From positions 18,209 to 82,208 of the forward strand of contig CAJYXO010000083.1 in assembly GCA_913778765.1 (NCBI GenBank): DNA of 64,000 nucleotides. The letters run 5' to 3'. The stretch comes from an uncultured Massilia sp. Lineage in GTDB: Bacteria; Pseudomonadota; Gammaproteobacteria; Burkholderiales; Burkholderiaceae_D. Below the pieces are notes generated by a model, which worked only from the letters and a program-made list of their open reading frames with translations, was not told where the DNA came from and ran no database searches. Position numbers and translations under genes: made by a program. This document shows positions 8,921-17,954 of this stretch, piece by piece. The stretch's first letter is position 1. The number at the start of each line of letters is the position of its first letter.

Positions 8921-9267
8921 GCGATCGGCGCGGCCGCGAGTTCCTCGTCGCTGACGTCGTCGAGACAGTTGATGCCGACCGCCACGTAGGCGCCCCAGCG
9001 CGGCGATGTCCCTTTGCCGAAGGTGCGAACGCCGCAGGTGGCGCAAAAGAAGTGCTGTTCGGTGCGCGTGTTGCAGCGGTATTCGCACAGCGCCGCTATG
9101 CCCTGCACCATGCGGAACGAGGACGCGGGAACGATCGCCGCCCAGTTGCGCTGCTTGGTGCAGAGCGTGCAGTTACAGCGGATCGTCCCTTGCGACAAAT
9201 CGATGTCGGCCTCGAAACGCACCGCGCCGCAATGGCAGCTGCCGTGACAGGTAGTGAGACCGGTCAT
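8860..9267 (-). CDS. GFA family (glutathione-dependent formaldehyde-activating enzyme-like) protein
   Basis: This 135-residue CENP-V/GFA fold protein (PF04828) has the expected zinc-binding cysteines: Cys11 and Cys13 (GSCHCGAVRF), Cys31, Cys33 and Cys36 (CNCTLC), and Cys75 and Cys78 (CATCG). The family binds zinc and in some cases a glutathione adduct; most members have no proven reaction. The start at 9267 lies two bases after the stop of the CocE-type hydrolase gene, implying translational coupling. The 3' end runs 61 bases into the convergent acyltransferase gene. A much longer open frame exists upstream but only mirrors the hydrolase gene in another frame. Confidence 0.88.
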   Translation of the reverse strand: MTGLTTCHGSCHCGAVRFEADIDLSQGTIRCNCTLCTKQRNWAAIVPASSFRMVQGIAALCEYRCNTRTEQHFFCATCGVRTFGKGTSPRWGAYVAVGINCLDDVSDEELAAAPIAYLDGRNDNWTPLPFSGASR

Positions 9268-9269
9268 CT

Positions 9270-11234
9270 TCAGTTCGCGCCCGCCGTCACCAGCGGCAGC
9301 TCGACATAGCTGCTGTGATAGATGCGCTGGGTCGCCTTCTTGTAGTCCTCCGGCTTGGCGAAGAAGATGTTCTCGACGTAGGTCTGCGGATTGCGGTCGT
9401 ACAGCGGGAACCAGCTCGACTGCACCTGCACCATGATGCGGTGGCCCGGCAGGAAGACGTGGTTCGCGGTCGGCAGGCCGAAGCGGTAGCTGAGCGGCTT
9501 GTTGGCGGCCAGCGGCTTCGGCTTGTCGTAGCCTTCGCGGTAGCGGCCGCGGAAGATGTCGCCCGAGACCATCAGCTGGTAGCCGCCCATCGCCGGCTGG
9601 CTGCCCACCTGGTCCGGGTAGACGTCGATCAGCTTGACGACCCAGTCCGCATCCGTGCCGCTGGTCGAGGCGACCAGGTTGGCGACCGGCTCGCCGCTGA
9701 TCTTCACCGGCGCGGTGAGGACATCGGAGACGAAGGTGGCGACGTCGGTGCGGCCCGAGGCTTCGCGCTGGTCGTCGGCCAGCCAGCGCGGCCACGACTG
9801 CCCCTTGGCCTCGTCGTAGCCGTAGGGCGGGATCGGGCGCTGGCGGAAGGGCACCGGCTTGGCCGGGTCGGACACGTATTCGTCGTAGGCCTTGGCATCG
9901 GCGGCAGCCCCCAGCACCGCCTTCTGGTTCGCGGCCAGGCGCAGCGCCACCGGCTTCGTCGCGCAGCCGCTGTCGCAGCCGCTCGGCCAGGACGCCAGGC
10001 TGCGCCACTGGTTGGTGCCGGTCTCGAAGGCCGTCACGGCCGGGATCTCGGGTGCCGACGCGTTGCCTTTCAAATGGCGCTCGAGGAAGGGCCGCAGCAC
10101 GGCCTGGCGCCAATACAGCGCGGTGTCGCTGCCGAACTTCAGCGCGCCCAGGCTGCTGCCGTCGCCGATCGCGCCGCCGTGGTTCCAGGGGCCGAGCGTC
10201 AGGTGCACCAGATTGTTCGTGTCCTTCGGCTTGATCGCCTTGTAGACCGCGACCGGGCCGTAGATGTCTTCGGCGTCCCACAGGCTGTGCACCAGCAGGG
10301 TCGGCACCGTGACCGGCTGCCGGGCCAGGATCTTGTCCATCGCCTGCTGCTGCCAGAAGCTGTCGTAGCTCGGGTGCTGCACCACCTTGCGCCAGAAGCC
10401 GCTCTGTTCCAGGCCGCGCTGGCGCGCCAGCTCGCCGCTTGAACCGGCGCGCATGTACATGTCGTAGTCGTCGTAGTTCGAGGTGTACCACTTGGCGGAA
10501 TTCCCGCGCGTGACCACCTGCTCCATGATGTAGGAAAGATTAATCTGGCGGAAGGCGCCGTGGTGGAACCAGTCGTCGCCCATCCAGCCGTCGACCATCG
10601 GGTTCATCGGCACCGCGGCCTTCAGCGCCGGATGCGGGTTCACCAGCGCCATCAGGGGCAGGAAGCCGTCGTAGGAAATGCCGATGATGCCGACGCGGCC
10701 ATTCGTTTCGGGGATGTTCTTGACCAGCCAGTCGATGGTGTCCCAGGTGTCGGTGGCGTGGTCGACCGGAGTCGGGTTCAGCGGGCCTGCCAGCGGCCGG
10801 TTCATCACGTAGTCGCCTTCCGAGCCGTACTTGCCGCGCACGTCCTGCACCACGCGGATGTAGCCGCCCTGGACGATCACGTCGGCGGCGTTGTCGTAGC
10901 CGCTCAGGATCGATTCCAGGTCCGAACTCTCGGCGTGGCTGGTGAGGCTGGCCGCATCGTAGGGCGTGCGGGTCAGCAGGATGGGCGCATTCTGCGCGCC
11001 CTTCGGCACGATGATGACGGTGTTCAGGCGGGTGCCGTCGCGCATCGGAATCATCACGCTGCGCCTGGTGTAATTGAAGCCGGCGGTGGGGGCCGAGAAC
11101 TCCGCCGGGGTCTCCGAGGGCAGGGCGGGATACTGCGAGGTTTGCGGAGCGGTTTGTGCGTGGGCGAGACCTGCGCAGGCCAGCGCGCAGGCCAGCGCAC
11201 GGGTCAGAGCGGGAAGGGGGCTTGGTGGCTTCAT
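9270..11234 (-). CDS. Secreted CocE/NonD family hydrolase (X-Pro dipeptidyl-peptidase/acylase type)
   Basis: The 654-residue protein has an N-terminal signal peptide ending near AHA-QTAPQ and an alpha/beta-hydrolase domain of the S15/CocE family. The predicted triad is Ser187 in GISYDG, Asp320 in HSLWDAED and His352 in GPWNHGG. A C-terminal jelly-roll region (about 430-640) completes the family layout. Relatives include alpha-amino-acid ester hydrolases, glutaryl acylases and cocaine esterase, so hydrolysis of an ester or amide in the periplasm or outside the cell is likely. It forms a two-gene unit with the downstream GFA gene. Confidence 0.92.
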   Translation of the reverse strand: MKPPSPLPALTRALACALACAGLAHAQTAPQTSQYPALPSETPAEFSAPTAGFNYTRRSVMIPMRDGTRLNTVIIVPKGAQNAPILLTRTPYDAASLTSHAESSDLESILSGYDNAADVIVQGGYIRVVQDVRGKYGSEGDYVMNRPLAGPLNPTPVDHATDTWDTIDWLVKNIPETNGRVGIIGISYDGFLPLMALVNPHPALKAAVPMNPMVDGWMGDDWFHHGAFRQINLSYIMEQVVTRGNSAKWYTSNYDDYDMYMRAGSSGELARQRGLEQSGFWRKVVQHPSYDSFWQQQAMDKILARQPVTVPTLLVHSLWDAEDIYGPVAVYKAIKPKDTNNLVHLTLGPWNHGGAIGDGSSLGALKFGSDTALYWRQAVLRPFLERHLKGNASAPEIPAVTAFETGTNQWRSLASWPSGCDSGCATKPVALRLAANQKAVLGAAADAKAYDEYVSDPAKPVPFRQRPIPPYGYDEAKGQSWPRWLADDQREASGRTDVATFVSDVLTAPVKISGEPVANLVASTSGTDADWVVKLIDVYPDQVGSQPAMGGYQLMVSGDIFRGRYREGYDKPKPLAANKPLSYRFGLPTANHVFLPGHRIMVQVQSSWFPLYDRNPQTYVENIFFAKPEDYKKATQRIYHSSYVELPLVTAGAN

Positions 11235-11325
11235 GCGGCGTCCTTGTTCTTGTCATGGATGGGCGCCGTTACATTAGCATAAGGATGTGCCGCCGGATCA
11301 GCCGTGAGCAGGCCTTTCATGGCAT

Positions 11326-12720
11326 TCAGTCCGCCGAGTGACGGGTGCCGCTGCGGTCGACCAGCAGCAGCTGGCCACGCTCGCTGACGGCACGGCCCTT
11401 GCCCTTGTCGCTGCCGATCACGTTGACGGCCGCGCTGCCCGGACCGCGCACCGCGATGTCGGTCTGGCCCACGTTCAGGCCCCGGCCTTCGAGGCTGCCG
11501 GAACCGTTGATCCGGGCGCTCACCTGGGCCACGCTGCCCTCGATGTGGGCGTCGCCCGGACCGTTCATCGTCAGCAGCAGGCGCTGGCCGGTGATGTTCG
11601 CATTCAGTTCGCCGGAGCCGTGCATTTCGGCGTCCAGGGTGTCGGAGACGTTCCGCAGCGTCACGCCGCCCGGTCCGCGGCTGCGCACGGTCGCTTTGCG
11701 GACCTTCAGGTTCTCGCCGTTCAGGTCACCCGAGCCGCTGACTTCCGCGGTCAGGTCGCCGATGCTGCCTTCCAGTTCGGCGTTGCCCGGGCCGCCCAGG
11801 CGCAGCTGGCCGCTGGCCGCCTGCAGGCCGCGCGCGCTCAGCTCGCCCGAGCCATGGACTTCGGCGTCGAAGCTGCGGATGCTGCCGGCGATGCAGGCAT
11901 TGCCTGGTCCGCGCTGCACGGTGCGCACGCCCTCGACGGCCAGGTCGCAGCCTTCGAAGTCGCCCGAGCCGCTGCTCTCCAGGTTCAGTTCGCGGCTGGC
12001 GCCGGACAGTTTCAGGCTGCCGGGACCGCGCAGGCGCGCCGTCACTTTGGCCACGCGCACGCCGTCGGCGCTCAGGTCGCCGGGGCCGCTCGACTCGATA
12101 TTCAACCGGGAGTTTGCGTCGCTGCCGATGGCGGCCAGGCGCACGTCGCCGGGGCCGTGCATCTCGATGTCGGCGTCGCCAGCCTTCATGCGGCGCAGAT
12201 CGAGGTCGCCGCTGCCGCTGCTTTCCACCGCCAGCCGCCGCACCGCGCCGCCCGCGCGCAGGTCGCCGGGGCCGCTGTTGACCAGCACCAAGCGCTCGCC
12301 GCCCGCGCGTTCGAGTTCGACGTCGCCGCTGCCGCTCATCTTCAGGCTTTTCAAGCCGGCGGCGCCGATGGTGACGGTGGGCGTCAGTTCGCGCCGCTTG
12401 TTCCAGCTGAAGGAAAAGCCCATGCGCTGGACCGGACGCACCACCAGGGTGTCGCCGCGCACCGCGATGTCCATCTCGTCGAGCTGCCTGCGCTCGCCCG
12501 AGACCTGGACCGCCTGGCGCGCCTGGGCGTCGATCACGACGTGGTAGGGGCCGCCCAGCTCGATCGCGCTGAAGGCGCCGACCTGGCGCTGTTCGGTGAC
12601 GATGCCGCCCGCCGACTGCGCCGGCGGCTGGGCGAAGCTGGCCTGGCTGGCGATGGCGCCGACCGTGGCGACGAGGGCGATGGCGGTAGCGATGGCGGTG
12701 CGGTTCAGGGCGGTCTTCAT
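11326..12720 (-). CDS. Secreted DUF2807 beta-solenoid protein with many GSGD/GPGD turns
   Basis: The 464-residue protein has a signal peptide (TAIALVATVGAIASQASFA) and a DUF2807-type N-terminal part (VGAFSAIELGGPYHVVIDA). A long right-handed-helix region follows, in which a G-S-G-D or G-P-G-D/N/S turn recurs about every 21 residues; I count 16 such turns, mostly alternating Ser and Pro versions. DUF2807 proteins are putative auto-transporter adhesin head or surface proteins and usually carry far fewer turns. The start is placed at 12720 because the signal peptide begins there; an upstream in-frame start adds a non-signal extension. Confidence 0.85.
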   Translation of the reverse strand: MKTALNRTAIATAIALVATVGAIASQASFAQPPAQSAGGIVTEQRQVGAFSAIELGGPYHVVIDAQARQAVQVSGERRQLDEMDIAVRGDTLVVRPVQRMGFSFSWNKRRELTPTVTIGAAGLKSLKMSGSGDVELERAGGERLVLVNSGPGDLRAGGAVRRLAVESSGSGDLDLRRMKAGDADIEMHGPGDVRLAAIGSDANSRLNIESSGPGDLSADGVRVAKVTARLRGPGSLKLSGASRELNLESSGSGDFEGCDLAVEGVRTVQRGPGNACIAGSIRSFDAEVHGSGELSARGLQAASGQLRLGGPGNAELEGSIGDLTAEVSGSGDLNGENLKVRKATVRSRGPGGVTLRNVSDTLDAEMHGSGELNANITGQRLLLTMNGPGDAHIEGSVAQVSARINGSGSLEGRGLNVGQTDIAVRGPGSAAVNVIGSDKGKGRAVSERGQLLLVDRSGTRHSAD

Positions 12721-12866
12721 GATCTCGTTCTTGTGGAATGGACGGCGATGCCGGGAGCCTGAACGATAGGGCAATGCTGGCGTGTCCGCATGCGGAAATC
12801 GACAGACGTGCAAAAACGCGGGATTAACTGCAAAAGTCGGGGGCTGAACGGTGTATATTCGTCGTC

Positions 12867-13691
12867 ATGTCCTCACTCACCGTCCGCAAGCTGAACGTCG
12901 ATCTGTCCCGGGGCTTCGCGCGCCACTGGCTGGACGGCGACGTCTATCGCACCGCCTTCATGAATGCGCTGTCGATGAGTTTTCCGCTCGGCGAGCAGAT
13001 GTTCATCGACAGCGTGCGCGCGGCGCCGCCCGAGGCCATCCTCGACCCCGGCCTGCGCGCCGAGGTGAAGGACTTCGTCGGCCAGGAAGCCAGCCACCGC
13101 TTCGTGCACCAGCAATACAACGCCGAACTGGCGCGCCAGGGCTTCGACTACACGATGGAGCCGGCCATCAGGGTGCGCGTGGAACGCATCCGCAAGCTGC
13201 CGGTGCGCGACCGCCTGGCCATCACCTGCGCGCTGGAACACTACACCGCGATGCTGGCCGACTACGTGTTGCGCAACCCGGATTTCCTGGACGGCGCCGA
13301 ACCGCGGCTGCGCACCCTGTGGACCTGGCACGCCGCCGAGGAAACCGAACACAAGGCGGTGGCCTTCGACGTCTACCGCGCCGCCGGCGGCGGCTACTGG
13401 AAGCGGGCGCTGTGGTACCTGCACGTGAGCCTCGTGTTCTGGTGGGACACCAGCCTGCAGACCGCGCACAACCTGCGGCGCGACCGCGCCCTCGGCCGCC
13501 GGTCTACCTGGGCCAGCGCGGCGCGCACCTGGTTCGGGCGCAAGGGCCTGGCCTGGCATCTCCTGAAGCCGGGACTGGACTACCTGTCGCCGCGCTTCCA
13601 CCCTTGGCAGCATGACAACCGCGCCCTGCTGCGGATGTGGCTGGAGCACAACGACGATGCCTACCGGCCGATCGGCAGCACGTCCATTTGA
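12867..13691 (+). CDS. Metal-dependent hydrolase (PF10118 family)
   Basis: The 274-residue protein shows the all-helical PF10118 pattern with conserved metal-binding positions in FPLGEQMFIDSV, GQEASHRFVHQQYN, LEHYTAML and WHAAEETEHKAVAFDVY; the repeated ExxH motifs resemble ferritin-like di-iron sites. The reaction is not established for most members. A TATATT hexamer lies only about eight bases before the ATG and no Shine-Dalgarno sequence is evident, so a leaderless or very short-leader transcript is possible. It is divergent from the DUF2807 gene. Confidence 0.88.
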   Translation: MSSLTVRKLNVDLSRGFARHWLDGDVYRTAFMNALSMSFPLGEQMFIDSVRAAPPEAILDPGLRAEVKDFVGQEASHRFVHQQYNAELARQGFDYTMEPAIRVRVERIRKLPVRDRLAITCALEHYTAMLADYVLRNPDFLDGAEPRLRTLWTWHAAEETEHKAVAFDVYRAAGGGYWKRALWYLHVSLVFWWDTSLQTAHNLRRDRALGRRSTWASAARTWFGRKGLAWHLLKPGLDYLSPRFHPWQHDNRALLRMWLEHNDDAYRPIGSTSI

Positions 13692-13757
13692 AGTCCCCGC
13701 CGGTGGCCCGATCGTGGGGCGAATGTCATAATGGATGGCTCGTAAAGGAGACTATCT

Positions 13758-13943
13758 GTGATTCGCTATCTGGGCACACGCAAGAATGCGGAAGGTGCCG
13801 CCGTCTATGTATTCATCGTCAATGGCATGGAAAAGGAAGTGCGCGAGCACGCCCTCAAGCAGCATCCCGGCTGCTACGACGCCCTGCCGGCGGCGGTGAA
13901 GGCGAAGATCGCCGCCAACCGCGCATGGCTGTCCAAGCTCTGA
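13758..13943 (+). CDS. Small conserved-type protein, unknown function
   Basis: This 61-residue ORF starts at GTG with a strong ribosome-binding site (AAAGGAG, eight bases upstream). The product (IRYLGTRKNAEGAAVYVFIV at its N-terminus) looks like a compact alpha/beta soluble protein. Its last 19 bases overlap the start of the secreted protein gene at 13925, indicating coupled translation. No family is recognised. It is first in a likely run leading into ExeA/GspB. Confidence 0.6.
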   Translation: MIRYLGTRKNAEGAAVYVFIVNGMEKEVREHALKQHPGCYDALPAAVKAKIAANRAWLSKL

Positions 13944-14443
13944 GCGCCGCACCGCGCCTGCGCGCGCTGCTCTTCGTCCTGGCGGCGCTGGCCGGCGCGG
14001 CATCCGCCCAGACCCAGGACAAGCAGCCTTCCACCTTCGGCCCCGTGATCGGCAGCGCCCTGCTGTGCCGGGACCAGATCGACAACAAGTATTTCTATTC
14101 CTGGCTCAGCACCCATTTCGGCGCGCCCTACAAGCACGAGGGCGGGGCGTTCTGGTTCCGCACCGGCGAGGCCACGCTGTGGGGCGCTCCCGTCAGCGAG
14201 GTGATGGTCAGCGACGACACCAGCGAACTGGTGTTCCTGGCCGCGGTGGCCGAAGTGCCGCCGGACCAGCTGGAACAGTCCATCCGCAGCGCAGTCGGCG
14301 TACGCTATCCGGCGGCGGATGGTTCCCCATATCCTTTGCGCATATCCGCCCCCGGCAGCACGATCGCCTACTACAATGCCAAAAGCAAAATATACTGCGC
14401 GAAGTTCAAACCGCTGCCGATGCCCTTGTCGCCGCAGCGCTAG
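13925..14443 (+). CDS. Secreted protein of unknown function next to exeA
   Basis: The 172-residue product has a signal peptide (RLRALLFVLAALAGAASAQT) and a mature domain containing two cysteines (ALLCRD and KIYCAKF) that could form a disulphide. The start is assigned to the ATG at 13925, overlapping the preceding small gene, because this places a typical signal peptide at the N-terminus; the same frame extends upstream without one. It ends 12 bases before exeA, so a periplasmic role linked to the ExeA/GspB pair is possible. No domain is recognised. Confidence 0.65.
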   Translation: MAVQALSAAPRLRALLFVLAALAGAASAQTQDKQPSTFGPVIGSALLCRDQIDNKYFYSWLSTHFGAPYKHEGGAFWFRTGEATLWGAPVSEVMVSDDTSELVFLAAVAEVPPDQLEQSIRSAVGVRYPAADGSPYPLRISAPGSTIAYYNAKSKIYCAKFKPLPMPLSPQR

Positions 14444-14455
14444 CCACTCCTGGGT

Positions 14456-16066
14456 ATGTACACGAATTACTTCAATCTGAAGCAACAGCCGTTCTCGATC
14501 GCGCCCGATCCGCGCTACCTCTTCATGAGCGAGCGCCATCGCGAGGCGCTGGCACACCTGCTGTACGGGATCGGCAGCGGCGGCGGCTTCGTCCTGTTGA
14601 CGGGCGAGATCGGCGCCGGCAAGACCACCGTGTGCCGCTGCTTCATCGAGCAGATCCCCGACAACTGCCGCCTGGCCTACATCTTCAATCCCAAGCTGAC
14701 GGTCGAGGAACTGCTGCTGACCATCTGCGACGAGTTCCGCATCGAGCTGCCGCCGGCGTCGAGCGGCGCGCTGGGTGTGAAGGGCTACGTGGACGCCATC
14801 AACGGCTACCTGCTGGACAGCCACGCCCGCGGCAACAACAACGTGCTGGTGATCGACGAGGCGCAGAACCTGTCGCCCCAGGTGCTGGAGCAACTGCGCC
14901 TGCTGACCAACCTGGAGACCAGCGAGCGCAAGCTGCTGCAGATCATCCTGATCGGCCAGCCCGAACTGCGCACCATGCTGGCCCGGCCCGAACTGGAACA
15001 GCTGGCCCAGCGCGTGATCGCGCGCTACCACCTCGGGCCGCTGTCGGTGTCCGAGACGGGCGCCTACGTGACCCACCGCCTGACGGTGGCGGGCGCCCAT
15101 CCCGGCAATCCGATCCCGGCGTCGCTGGCGCCGCTGATCCACCGCCTGACGCAGGGTGTGCCGCGCCGCATCAACCTGCTGTGCGACCGGGCGCTGCTCG
15201 GCGCCTACGTCGAGAACAGCCGCGAAGTGACGCCCAAGATTCTGCGCCGCGCCGCCCAGGAGGTGTTTGCCGCGGATCCTTCGGCGCAGCGTACGCCGCC
15301 GCGCTGGCCGCTGGTGGCGGGCGGGGTGCTGGCCGGGGCGGCAATCAGCGCCGCGGCCTGGCAGGCGGTCCCGCGTTCGCCGGCGCCCGCGGCTGCGGTC
15401 GTGGCGAAGGCGCCGGCCGCGCGCATGCAGCCGGCCGCATCCGCCGCCGCCGCCAATGCAGCGGCGCCCGCGAAACCGCTGCTGCTGGCCACCCAGGCCG
15501 AAGCCCTGCGCGAGCTGGGCGCGCTGTGGGGCCAGCAGCTGCCCACCGAGGAACCCTGCCAGGGCGCGCCGAAGCTGAACCTGCGCTGCTACCAGGGACG
15601 CGGCGGCCTGTACGAACTGCGCCTGCTCGACCGCCCGGCCATCGTCGCCCTGCACGACGGCCAGAAGCTCGGCTATGCGGTCCTTTCCGGCATGGACGAG
15701 GGGAGCGCCACCCTGAGCGTGAACGGACAGCGCCAGAAGGTCGGCCTGGGCGCGCTCGCCACCCGCCTGGATGGCGAATTCACGACCCTGTGGAAAGTGC
15801 CGCGCGCCTTCCGCGAGGAGGTCCGGCCCGGCGACAGCGGCCCGGACGTGGACTGGATCGCCGGCCGCCTGGCGGCGCTGAACAAGGTGGACGCGCCGCG
15901 CACCGATCTGCCGCTCGGCGACGCCACGCGCCGCCAGCTGCGCAGCTTCCAGGCGAAGCAGAACCTGAAGGCGGACGGCGTGGCCGGCCCGCGAACCTAC
16001 ATGCGTCTGAACCAGCTGAGCGGGGTCGACGAACCGCGCCTGCTGGCTGCCGGCACAGGGAAATGA
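14456..16066 (+). CDS. exeA: ExeA/GspA-type ATPase with C-terminal peptidoglycan-binding region
   Basis: The 536-residue protein begins with the hallmark MYTNYFNLKQQPFSIAPDPR of ExeA/GspA. It has an AAA ATPase domain with Walker A (GEIGAGKTT, about residues 50-58) and Walker B (VLVIDEAQN, about 130), then one membrane segment near residue 285, an Ala/Pro-rich linker, and a C-terminal periplasmic part including a peptidoglycan-binding-domain-like stretch (RRQLRSFQAKQNLKADGVAG). With GspB/ExeB it is thought to help assemble the type II secretion secretin through peptidoglycan. gspB follows after one base. No other type II secretion genes are in the window. Confidence 0.95.
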   Translation: MYTNYFNLKQQPFSIAPDPRYLFMSERHREALAHLLYGIGSGGGFVLLTGEIGAGKTTVCRCFIEQIPDNCRLAYIFNPKLTVEELLLTICDEFRIELPPASSGALGVKGYVDAINGYLLDSHARGNNNVLVIDEAQNLSPQVLEQLRLLTNLETSERKLLQIILIGQPELRTMLARPELEQLAQRVIARYHLGPLSVSETGAYVTHRLTVAGAHPGNPIPASLAPLIHRLTQGVPRRINLLCDRALLGAYVENSREVTPKILRRAAQEVFAADPSAQRTPPRWPLVAGGVLAGAAISAAAWQAVPRSPAPAAAVVAKAPAARMQPAASAAAANAAAPAKPLLLATQAEALRELGALWGQQLPTEEPCQGAPKLNLRCYQGRGGLYELRLLDRPAIVALHDGQKLGYAVLSGMDEGSATLSVNGQRQKVGLGALATRLDGEFTTLWKVPRAFREEVRPGDSGPDVDWIAGRLAALNKVDAPRTDLPLGDATRRQLRSFQAKQNLKADGVAGPRTYMRLNQLSGVDEPRLLAAGTGK

Positions 16067-16067
16067 C

Positions 16068-16841
16068 ATGTCATATATCCTCGAAGCCCTGAAGAAGGCG
16101 CAGGCCGAACGGCAGCTGGGCGACGCGCCGACGATCCACGCGCCCCAGGTCCAGGCCGCCCAGCCGGGCATGGGCGCCAGCCGCAAGCCGCTGTTCATCG
16201 GCCTGGGGGCGGGCGCGCTGGTGGTGGCGCTGGGCGCGCTGCTGGTGTGGCAGCGCGCGCCGGGGCCCGCATCGGCGCCTGCGCCAGCGGCAGTGTCCGC
16301 ACCGCCTGCCGCGCCGGCATCGGCAGCGGCGCCGGCTGCCGCGCGGACGCCTGCGTCACCGCCGCCGGCGCCGGGCTCCGCATCGAACACGCCCGCATCG
16401 GCCACGCTGGAAGTGAGCGCGCCGCCTGCGCCGCCACCGCGTCCGGCGCACGTGGAAGCGCCGGCCCAGCCCGCGCCGTCCACAGGGTCCGCCGCACGCA
16501 GGGCAGGACAGGGAGCGCCGGCGTCCGCCGCCGTGGCTTCGGTGGCCCCGGCCGCGGCGCCACGTCCGGCCGCGGGTCCGGCGGCACCGGCCCCGGCACC
16601 ATCGCCGGAAGACAGCCTGCCTTACTTGCACCAGCTGCCCGACACGATCCAGCGCGATGTGCCGCGCGTCAGCTTTGGCGGCTACATGTATTCGGCGAAT
16701 CCGGCCGACCGCCTGCTGCTGGTCGACAAGGCGCTGCGCCACGAAGGCGAGGAGGTGGCGCCGGGACTGGTGCTGGAGAAGCTGCTGCCGAAAGCCGCCG
16801 TGATGAACTTCCGCGGCGTGCGCTACCGTGTCGCTTACTGA
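16068..16841 (+). CDS. gspB: General secretion pathway protein B (ExeB/GspB)
   Basis: The 257-residue protein has the family N-terminus [18 protein letters not shown], one membrane helix (about residues 44-62), a long Ala/Pro-rich spacer, and a C-terminal GspB domain (about 180-257) with [20 protein letters not shown] and [17 protein letters not shown]. It partners ExeA, whose stop codon lies one base upstream. The spacer is suited to crossing the periplasm. The mobB reading frame starts 14 bases before this gene ends. Confidence 0.93.
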   Translation: MSYILEALKKAQAERQLGDAPTIHAPQVQAAQPGMGASRKPLFIGLGAGALVVALGALLVWQRAPGPASAPAPAAVSAPPAAPASAAAPAAARTPASPPPAPGSASNTPASATLEVSAPPAPPPRPAHVEAPAQPAPSTGSAARRAGQGAPASAAVASVAPAAAPRPAAGPAAPAPAPSPEDSLPYLHQLPDTIQRDVPRVSFGGYMYSANPADRLLLVDKALRHEGEEVAPGLVLEKLLPKAAVMNFRGVRYRVAY

Positions 16842-17391
16842 CGCGGGCCGCGCGCCGGCCGGCCCGGTGCTGGGCGTGATCGGCTGGTCCGGCAGCGGCA
16901 AGACCACGCTGCTGGAGTACATGGTCGGCCGGCTTGCCGCCGAAGGCCGGCGCGTCAACGTCATCAAGCACAGCCACCACGACATCGTGCTGGAGCCGCC
17001 GCACAAGGACAGCGCGCGGCTGCGCCTGGCCGGCGCGGGCGAGGTCATGATCGCATCGCCCTACCGTTTCGCCATCCAGCACGAGCTGCGCGGCGCGCCC
17101 GAGCCTTCGCTCGAGGAGCACCTGGCGCGCCTGGCGCCGGCCGACCTGACCCTGGTCGAAGGCTATAAATGGGCGGCCATTCCCAAGCTCGAGGTGTTCC
17201 GCCCCGACCTCGGGCGGACACCGATGTATCCGGACGATGCGCACGTCGCCGCGGTGGCCGCCAACGTGGCGGCGCCCGACGGCCTGGCGCGCGATCTCGC
17301 CTGGCTCGACCTGGACCGGCCGGACACGGTCCTGCGCTGGCTGCGGCGCTGGCTGGACACCGCTGCCGGCGCGCGCATCGTGCAAAAGTGA
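16828..17391 (+). CDS. mobB: Molybdopterin-guanine dinucleotide biosynthesis protein MobB
   Basis: The 187-residue P-loop GTPase has [20 protein letters not shown] near the N-terminus, then [18 protein letters not shown] and [19 protein letters not shown], all characteristic of MobB. It assists MobA in attaching GMP to molybdopterin for DMSO-reductase-family enzymes. The GTG start lies inside the end of gspB (14-base overlap). Its placement here is probably incidental to secretion. Confidence 0.95.
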   Translation: MSLTDAGRAPAGPVLGVIGWSGSGKTTLLEYMVGRLAAEGRRVNVIKHSHHDIVLEPPHKDSARLRLAGAGEVMIASPYRFAIQHELRGAPEPSLEEHLARLAPADLTLVEGYKWAAIPKLEVFRPDLGRTPMYPDDAHVAAVAANVAAPDGLARDLAWLDLDRPDTVLRWLRRWLDTAAGARIVQK

Positions 17392-17488
17392 ATCGGTGTC
17401 CGAGATGTTCGCGCAAGCGCCGCAGAGCATCGCGATCTCGAAGGGCAGGCTCGGGATCGGCCTGTCGCTGGCGATCCTGGCGGACAGC

Positions 17489-17515
17489 TAAAGTTCTGGC
17501 GGAAGCTGCCGTTAA
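17489..17515 (+). promoter_or_regulatory. Sigma-28 (FliA)-type promoter upstream of yjfB-like gene
   Basis: TAAAGTTC (17489-17496), an 11-base spacer and GCCGTTAA (17508-17515) match the enterobacterial FliA consensus TAAAGTTT-N11-GCCGATAA at 7 of 8 positions in each half with exact spacing. The next gene, 51 bases downstream, encodes a YjfB-type putative motility protein, which fits flagellar late-class control. Confidence 0.8.
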
Positions 17516-17565
17516 TACAGGATGACCCGCATTGGGTCCTGCATCGCCCCTCACAGGAGACCGTC

Positions 17566-17766
17566 ATGGACGTCATGAGCATTGCCAAACTCGCCACCAG
17601 CATCGCCGACACCGGCACCCGTCAGGACGTGGGCATCGCCATGCTCAAGAAGGCGCAGGACCTCCAGGCGTCGACCGCCACCCAGCTGCTGGACGCCGTG
17701 CCGCAGGCAACGCCGGCGCCAAACCTGCCGGCGCACCTGGGCAAGCACGTCAATACAACCGCTTGA
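17566..17766 (+). CDS. YjfB family putative motility protein
   Basis: The 66-residue protein matches the YjfB/putative motility protein family: an amphipathic N-terminal helix (SIAKLATSIADTGTRQDVGI), the AMLKKAQD motif, and a short Pro/Ala tail. These small proteins are of uncertain function but occur in flagellated bacteria. CAGGAGACCGTC precedes the ATG. The sigma-28-type promoter directly upstream independently supports a link to motility. No other flagellar genes are adjacent. Confidence 0.8.
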   Translation: MDVMSIAKLATSIADTGTRQDVGIAMLKKAQDLQASTATQLLDAVPQATPAPNLPAHLGKHVNTTA

Positions 17767-17954
17767 AAGCAGGACCAAAAAAAATCAACCGGGCGCGTCA
17801 ACAACTTCGCTGCCCGGTGCGTTATTCCAGCCACGTACCCGGCGCACAGGGAACAGGCCTACAATAGACCCGCTCTTGCCGCCACCATTGCTGCCCTCGC
17901 GCAGCCACAATGGCCGTCCCCGCCGGCGTACGGATTCCGAAGGAGATTCCCCAC

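Noticed and set aside
6893..9088. A 731-codon open frame on the minus strand
   Set aside because: It is antisense to the acyltransferase, very rich in Arg, His and Gln, and has no domain; it is a high-GC shadow of the plus-strand gene.
13874..16483. An 869-codon minus-strand open frame
   Set aside because: Antisense to the ExeA/GspB genes with shadow composition; the plus-strand proteins have clear motifs.
17405..17491. A 28-codon plus-strand ORF right after mobB
   Set aside because: No ribosome-binding site, and its stop codon forms part of the sigma-28 -35 element; probably chance.
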